From Mastigamoeba balamuthi (Eukaryota; Evosea; Mastigamoebida; Mastigamoebidae), in contig CACRSC010000015.1 of the NCBI GenBank assembly GCA_902651635.1, forward strand, positions 160,329 through 182,851: 22,523 nucleotides of DNA, in the 5' to 3' direction. Below the pieces are notes generated by a model. That model had not been told where the DNA came from, made no database searches, and saw only the letters and a list, made by a program, of their open reading frames with translations. Of the stretch, positions 17,488-22,523 are shown piece by piece (positions within the stretch are counted from its first letter, which is position 1; every line of letters starts with the position of its first letter). Both the position numbers and the translations under genes were made by a program.

Positions 17488-20115
17488 ATGCCGCTTCTGC
17501 GCACCACCGTCGCCGTGGCCTGCTCGCTCGCGCTGCTGGCCACGCTCGCCAGCGGCGCCGCGCCTCGCGTCAGGGCGGCGTCGCGCGCGGGCCGCGCGTG
17601 CATGTTCGAGGCCCAGCCGGTGCAGCTCGTTGCGAGCCAGCCGGTCAGGCCGGGCGGCCAGCCGCTCACGGCCCTCACGCTGGCCTTCTGGTTCCGCAAC
17701 GAGGTCGACCCCTCGACCTTCGTCTTCCCGCAGCTCACCTACGCCAGCGGGCCCTCGCAGTCCACCGTCGGGTGCGGTCCTTCGGTCCCTCGTGCCCCCT
17801 CGGCGGCAACTCCCTGTCAGTTGTTCTTATTTCCCGCTCCCTCTTTCTCTGTACGGCTCGCATGCGGGCTGCTTGCTGGCTGGCTGGCTTCCCCCCTGTT
17901 GGCAGGAAGAGGTACGCGTCGCTGGGCGCGCAGAACACGGCGTACATGAGCGTCCTGAAGGACACGACGTACCTGCTCGCGGGCGAGGGGCTCGACGCCG
18001 GCACCTCGTGGACGCACATCGCGGCGACGTGGTCCAGCGCCACTGGCGACGTGCTCATCTACAAGGTACGGGATACCTGTTGTCTGTTGCCTATTGATTG
18101 TTGTATGCTGATGCCTGATGTCTGATGTATGGTGTCTGATGTCTGATGTCTGATGTGTTGATCGCTGTCCACTGTTTGTTTTCTCGGCCTCATTCTTATT
18201 GCATCCACCGCTCGCATCGAGACAGAACGGCAAGCAGGTCCTCAAGGACACAATGGGCAAGGATGCGGAGCTGCCCGCCGGCGGCCGCTTCTTCTTCCCC
18301 GACACGCAGTGGGCCGCCAAGTTCTTTGGGCTCGCGGACGAGGTCTCGGCGTGGGTGTCGGCCCTGACGCCCGAGGAGGTTGCCGCCGTGGCCAGTGGCG
18401 TCTGGGACACGCGCAGCTACGACATTGCGATGCACCTGACCTGCGACGACGTGCCCACCAACGCGTCGACGATTGTGGACCACGAGGCGTACACGGCGAC
18501 CGTCACGGGAGGCGATCTGCCCCGCGTGCCCTCGCAGGTGCCCGGGGTCAACTCGGGGCTCGTCGCCGTCGCCGTCTCCAACGCAGTGCCCACGGAGATC
18601 GAGTTCCCCGAGGACACCGAGCTCATCGCGACCCCGGGGGCCACGCACCGCGGCTCGCTCGTGCCGCTGGCGGGCAGCAGGAGGGTCTTCGTGTACACGC
18701 CGCCCCAGGGAGGGCTCGGGGCGTCGGTGGACACGTTCCGCACGCTCTTCACCGGGGCGTCGGGCCACGTGGTGCTGCAGGGCAACGCGGCGCCGACTCC
18801 CAGGCCGGTGACGAGGTCCGTGCCGTCGGCTACGACCATCGACACGATACACCCCGTCGTGTGGAACACCGCCGGGCGCTACGTCCGCAACGACGCGTAC
18901 AACTCGGACCCCGAGGGCTTCCCACTGACGGTCAGGGTCACGGAGCTGCCCAAGCACGGCGCGCTGTACCAGTACAGTGGCGAGCCCGTCCGCGTGGGCG
19001 ACCTCGTGACCGACAAGAACTGGCGGCTGGTCTACAACTCCACCGAGCTCGACCACAACAGCGTCGTCACCATCGGCTTCGACGTCTCCGACGAGGTCGA
19101 CACGACGCACGTGCAGCACACACTCAACGTGCTGCTGCCCGACCTGCTGCCCGTCCCGGACCCCGTGAGCATCAACATCAGCGACAGCTCGCGCGGCGTC
19201 GACATCGAGCTCGACGCGAGCCTCGACGTCAACAACGAGGCCAACTTTGTCGTCGCCAACGCGCCGCAGCACGGGACGCTCTACGGCGAGGACGGCAAGC
19301 CTCTGGCGTTCAAGCCCATGATCCGCCTGGTCCAGCAGTGGGCCTCGGAGGTCGTCGACAGGAGCAGCGAGTACGACGACAAGTCGGGCGAGGGCAACTG
19401 GGGCGCCAAGCAGATCCTCGGCCGCCCGCGCTCGTTCCCCGAGGCCGGCACCTCGCAGTTCGCGTGGGGCATGAAGGACCCCGCGGGGCCCACCTCGAGC
19501 GTCGAGGAGTGGATCGTCGTGCGGTTCCCGCAGGCTGTCGACGTGTCGTCGGTGGCCGTCTACGAGACGTTTTACTTCAACAACACGTACCAGATCAGCG
19601 TCCTCGACGAGAACACGAAGCAGTGGGTCGTCGTCTTCAACAGGACCAAGCAGACGGACAAGACGGACAAGACGCAGTCGCAGCGCTTCGCCCCGGGCCT
19701 GTTCCCCGGCCTCTGCCCCGTCCGCACGCGGACCGTCGGCATCAACATCAGCTACTACGGCATCTCGTTCCCGCAGATCGACGCCATACAGCTCATCGGG
19801 ACGCTGCCCATCGTCGGCGCCCGTGTCAAGGGAGCGCGCTTGCGCTACATCCCGAGCCTCAACTCGCTCGGCTCGGACAGCTTCGAGTACGGCGTGGAGC
19901 TCTCGGGCACCAAGGAGATCACCACGATCGCGAGGACGCCCTACTGGGAGACCCCGAGGCTGGCGGCCGTGCAGATCAACGTGACTCACGGGCACAGGGA
20001 CTGCGACGAGCACATGGGTGCGGTCGCGGGTCTCTCTGTCGCGTTCGCCGTGTGTTTCGTCGCTGCCGTCGCTTTGTTTACCGTCGCTGGGTGTGCGTAC
20101 TTCAAGCAGCATTGA
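17488..20115 (+). CDS. LamG-domain type I membrane surface protein
   Basis: Exons 17488-17771, 17906-18065 and 18226-20115 give 777 residues. In order: signal peptide (1 to about 23); laminin-G-like domain, about 55-205 (TSWTHIAATWSSATGDVLIY, then KNGKQVL, then ADEVSAWVSALTPEEV); a cadherin- or CSPG-like repeat near 375-460 (LPKHGALY then WRLVYNSTELDHNSVV); a second such repeat whose start (NAPQHGTLYGEDG, 493-505) and end (RLRYIPSLNSLGSDSFEYGV, from 686) are separated by a galactose-binding-like region (about 520-680: WASEVVDRSSEYDD, ILGRPRSFPEAGTS, EEWIVVRFPQ, VAVYETFYFNNTY); and one TM helix (about 746-773) with a cytosolic tail of only four residues or so. Seven N-glycosylation sequons support an extracellular location. 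A role in adhesion or carbohydrate binding is inferred; the exact family was not recognised. Confidence 0.8.
18108..18160 (+). repeat. TCTGATG microsatellite in an intron
   Basis: The second intron of the LamG gene (18066-18225) carries imperfect tandem copies of the 7-mer TCTGATG, with three exact copies in a row around 18134-18156 and variant copies before them. This is a simple repeat, likely length-variable, with no evident effect on the splice sites. Confidence 0.75.
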
Positions 20116-21055
20116 GGGCAAGCTTCTTACTGAGTTGGAGCAACACAAACTCGAAAAACTCTACATGAGCAAATTGACCCGAGTACTGGACACAGCCAAT
20201 TAACAGCAGCTCCACTTTTTGATAATTGCATCTCACAAGTGGATATATGTGTTTATGAGCGGATTGGGATTTCAACTTTTCGGCCCGACCAGCTCGCAAA
20301 ACAGAAATCAATATGCGTGATGCGTGGTGGGTATGATTGTCAACGGACTCCGCAGGACCGTGTGGCTGACGCTGTCATGCTCCAGAGTGTACTCTGTGCA
20401 GTACATGCCGATGTGCCACACACCCTAGGGAACATGCAACACATGCGGACGAAGGTACCGATGCCAAGCCCTTTCGAAGCAGAACGGAGTGGGTGGCGAT
20501 GCAATTGCGTCCGCGACCACAGAAAGAGCGGGCCGAGCTGGTCAGCAAGTACAGGGGGGACGCGCAGCGACAGGGCGACAGGGCAATTGAATGTGCCCCC
20601 GGCGCCCACAAATGGCTGCTGGAGATTATTCTGAGCAATCCATACCCTCGGGCACAGCAGCCATCGGAGGGAGCACCGTCTCGCTGCAGCACTCAGCAGG
20701 CCGCCGGCAGGTTCACCGAGCCTCACGCGGTGCGATCTGCCATTACCTGCAGTGGAGACGCACACCTAAAGAAAGCCCGAGTGAGTGCATAGCACGTGGC
20801 GTCAATGAGGGGGGAGGGGGGAGATGAGGGCGTGGGACCCCTCAGCCGAGTGCCAATAACGTGCGCGATAGAGCTGTCGCCCATGGTCCGCGCGGTGTGG
20901 TCTGGTGCTTCGCGCGACTGTTTCCCGCGAAGAAAGTGCTATCTCGGAGATAATCATGTGCTCCAAGCCTATACATATCAGTGTCCACGGCATTTCCGAC
21001 CATGATGATGTCAACTGAGATGGGCTCCGTGAGACAGACACGATTGGCGCCTGTA
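20116..21055. other. Gene-poor region after the LamG gene
   Basis: About 0.94 kb with clearly lower GC than the genes, especially 20116-20340. Two coding-like stretches were noted but have no recognised family or complete gene structure: about 20128-20203 (KLLTELEQHKLEKLYMSKLT) and about 20500-20680 (KERAELVSKYRGDAQRQGD, then KWLLEIILSNPYP). They may be chance frames or decayed exons. No RNA gene was recognised. Confidence 0.4.
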
Positions 21056-21836
21056 ATGAGCGCCGCGTACGACGCGGTGCTGACCGAGGCGAAGCAGACG
21101 GCGTCTGTGCCGCAAAACGAGGGCACTGCACGACAGGCAGCTGCTCGCGGAGCTCCTCGAGCACGAGCGCGCGGCCAGCCAGTGGGCAGAGTGGCTCGAG
21201 GCCGAGCTCGGGGCTGCGAGGGCCGGGCGGTGCTCACTGCAGCAGCAGCAGATCGGCAGTGCGGTCCAGTCGAGCGCCAGGGAGCAGGGCGCGTTGTCTT
21301 GTCGCGGGTCGCTAGTGCTCGAGAAGTCTCCCGTGTCGCCCCGCGGGTCGCTGTCTCTGCCGCCCGTTCCGCAGGTGCAGTCCGGCAGCCCCTCGCAGCA
21401 GACGCAGCAGACGACGGGTGAGAGCAGGTGCATGATGAGCGTGGTGAACAAGAACGGGACGACGACCAAGGGGCTCAGGGTGACGCCCGATGACATGGAG
21501 CACGAGGCACTGGTCAAGAAGTGCCACGAGGTGCTGCTGCTGCAATGCCAGGGCCAAGGCCGACACGCACGTGGCGGAGCTCTTCAAGGAGCTCGAGCAC
21601 CTCAGGGGAACGGGTCCCTGAGCGACGCAAAGCCCAAGGCGGCGCTTGGCAGGGCGGCGCAGCTCGAGCAGCAGCTGGCCAAAGCGCAGGACGACCTCGT
21701 GACGGCCAACAGGCCGACCTGCGCGCAGACCCAGGTCCTGTCGGAGCACCTGGCAGGCCTCAACGACAACATCAGGGCACTGGGCGACGAGCTCGCTCGC
21801 GACAGTAAAGGCGCGCAGGGTCATGTGCGGCAGGTG
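21056..21836 (+). pseudogene. Frame-broken coiled-coil protein relic
   Basis: GC-rich, coding-like sequence appears in three consecutive pieces of different frame. ATG at 21056 opens MSAAYDAVLTEAKQTAS. The frame then shifts near 21110-21120 to give RALHDRQLLAELLEHERAAS and a long open stretch to about 21540. A second shift gives ARAKADTHVAELFKELEHL, ending in TGA at 21618-21620, and the first long frame resumes with AALGRAAQLEQQLAKAQDDL and LSEHLAGLNDNIRALGDELA. The Leu/Ala/Glu heptad pattern suggests a coiled coil. No introns of usual size reconcile the shifts, so a pseudogene (or sequence errors) is the simplest reading. The family is unknown. The gene at the right edge is also coiled-coil, but no clear similarity between the two was seen. 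Confidence 0.45.
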
Positions 21837-21936
21837 CCACGTGGAACACCGTTGGGTGGATGGTGGGCGACGGCTGAGGGGCAGGAATTCCCCCGAAAAA
21901 GGTGTTATATGCCGGCGGTTTTCGTCTCTTGGAAAA

Positions 21937-21951
21937 AACGCACCGTGCGTT
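21937..21951. repeat. 15-base perfect palindrome
   Basis: AACGCAC-C-GTGCGTT, within the inverted-repeat element. The arm GTGCGTT also forms the core of the hairpin over the adenosine deaminase intron donor at 901-936. Confidence 0.6.
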
Positions 21952-22083
21952 GTGAGATAAGCTCGGTATTGGCTGTCCCTCACAACACGAGCAGGAAGCC
22001 CATAAGCGAGTGTGTGTACAAAATCGCGCACGATTCTGAATGGGCAGGACTGAGAACTGGGGCTGGGAACAAGGGAATTATAA

Positions 22084-22107
22084 GTCGGCGGTTATGTCAG
22101 CGGTTAT
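22084..22107 (+). repeat. Tandem 12-base repeat
   Basis: GTCGGCGGTTAT is followed directly by GTCAGCGGTTAT (one difference). A related GCCGGCGGTTTT lies at 21911-21922. They look like subterminal repeats of the inverted-repeat element. Confidence 0.65.
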
Positions 22108-22125
22108 TGTCGCTGGCACATACTG

Positions 22126-22156
22126 TGCCGGCGGCATATAGTATATGCCGCCGGCA
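22126..22156. repeat. 31-base perfect palindrome
   Basis: The 15-base arms TGCCGGCGGCATATA (22126-22140) and TATATGCCGCCGGCA (22142-22156) flank a single central G. It forms the right end of the inverted-repeat element and could extrude as a cruciform or fold as a hairpin in RNA. Confidence 0.85.
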
Positions 22157-22161
22157 TATAA

Positions 22162-22317
22162 AGTGAGGAAAGGCAGAGAGAGTGATGTGCTTTGATGCTG
22201 ATGCACACACATGTAATGAAATGTGAAGAGAACAATTGCTTTTATTTGGAGGATAAAGCAATTGAGAAGGGCAAGACGTGAGTGACAGAGAACACTCAGG
22301 AGATGGGTGAGAGTGTC
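22162..22317. other. Spacer after the inverted-repeat element
   Basis: About 156 A/T-richer bases between the inverted-repeat element and the stop codon of the right-edge gene. They probably include that gene's 3' UTR (minus strand). No gene was seen. Confidence 0.4.
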
Positions 22318-22523
22318 TCAGCACGTGGGAGTGTCTGCACCATCGGCTGACCCAGATGCAGGGTGAGCAGGGTGAGAGGTGGGCACTTTGTGCTTGGAGG
22401 GAGTGGTGCTGGTGCCCTTGAGGGACTCGTACTCCCTCCAATTGGCACGCTCGGACTTGAGGAGCTCCAGCTGCTCCTTGAGCCCCTCGTTCTGGCTCTT
22501 CAACGTTGCAACGAGCACGTGCT
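22318..22523 (-). CDS. C-terminal end of a coiled-coil protein, cut by window edge
   Basis: Only the last 68 or so codons lie in the window; the frame is open to the right edge and ends at TGA (22320-22318). The visible protein starts HVLVATLKSQNEGLKEQLEL and continues LKSERANWREYESLKG, a charged heptad-like coiled coil. It is followed by a Ser/Pro/Thr/His-rich tail of about 35 residues that ends in Cys and is probably disordered. The start codon and family lie outside the window, so no function is proposed. That this is a real gene rests on the heptad pattern and codon use. Confidence 0.5.
   Translation of the reverse strand, partial: HVLVATLKSQNEGLKEQLELLKSERANWREYESLKGTSTTPSKHKVPTSHPAHPASGSADGADTPTC

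Larger units (their letters stand above)
21905..22161. mobile_element. MITE-like inverted-repeat element
   Basis: A perfect 14-base inverted repeat, TTATATGCCGGCGG (21905-21918) and CCGCCGGCATATAA (22148-22161), bounds 257 bases with no coding potential and lower GC than the neighbouring genes. If the ends are TGCCGGCGG and CCGCCGGCA (21910-22156), both are flanked by TATA, which would be a target-site duplication. Inside lie two adjacent 12-base repeats (GTCGGCGGTTAT, GTCAGCGGTTAT; 22084-22107) that resemble the left terminus, and a second copy of the terminus at 22126. This layout (terminal inverted repeats, subterminal repeats, no ORF, a few hundred bases) is typical of non-autonomous DNA transposons. 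The TATA duplication is weak because TATA is itself palindromic. Confidence 0.5.

Noticed and set aside
18196-20148. 650-codon antisense open frame over the LamG gene
   Set aside because: A GC-driven shadow; the plus-strand protein has a signal peptide, domains, sequons and a TM helix.
20493-20792. Open frame with KERAELVSKYRGDAQRQGD
   Set aside because: It reads like protein for about 60 residues but has no clear start, family or partner exons, so it is noted only in the regional entry.
21950-21991. 8-base inverted repeat GTTGTGAG / CTCACAAC
   Set aside because: Short arms with a loop of about 25 bases are expected by chance and do not coincide with any other feature.
1-22523. CRISPR arrays, bacterial operons, ribosome binding sites, rRNA and tRNA genes
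   Set aside because: No regularly spaced repeats, no B-box-like tRNA motif and no rRNA core were recognised by eye. The PFO gene could suggest a bacterium, but its introns and eukaryotic neighbours rule that out.

Overview
This window is nuclear DNA from a GC-rich unicellular eukaryote. Eight genes carry short spliceosomal introns (25 inferred, about 48 to 200 bases). Reading frames join only across GT-AG or occasional GC-AG boundaries, and the products include eukaryotic hallmarks: IRE1, an F-box protein, a WD40 protein, an N-terminal acetyltransferase and an MDM2-type RING protein. A complete pyruvate:ferredoxin oxidoreductase with no visible targeting peptide suggests an anaerobic or microaerophilic lifestyle. 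A free-living anaerobic protist, for example an archamoeba of the Mastigamoeba kind, would fit, but that assignment is a guess from gene content and base composition.

Layout, left to right: adenosine deaminase (minus, cut by the left edge); about 0.9 kb without a clear gene; an F-box-like protein (plus, 5 exons); pyruvate:ferredoxin oxidoreductase (plus, 3 exons); the ER stress sensor IRE1 (plus, 6 exons); a WD40 propeller protein (minus, 3 exons), whose stop codon lies 43 bases from that of IRE1; a 613-base divergent promoter region; a beta-trefoil-like protein with a C-terminal MDM2-type RING (plus, 3 exons); a NAA60-like N-acetyltransferase (plus, 4 exons); a signal-peptide, LamG, single-TM surface protein (plus, 3 exons); then about 2.2 kb of gene-poor DNA with a frame-broken coiled-coil relic, a small inverted-repeat element resembling a MITE, and the C-terminus of another coiled-coil gene (minus, cut by the right edge).

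The genes do not form one pathway. IRE1, the NAA60-like enzyme (which in animals sits on Golgi membranes) and the glycosylated surface protein all relate to the secretory system. PFO serves core energy metabolism and adenosine deaminase serves purine salvage. The F-box and RING proteins are probable ubiquitin-ligase components.

The points most worth following up are: a hairpin that buries the 5' splice site of an adenosine deaminase intron; an unusual GTGCG-type donor consensus with two probable GC-AG introns; a RING whose ligand spacing matches MDM2 exactly; a galactose-binding-like domain that appears nested inside a cadherin-like repeat; and the inverted-repeat element near the right end. 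All exon boundaries were inferred by eye from reading-frame continuity and family conservation.
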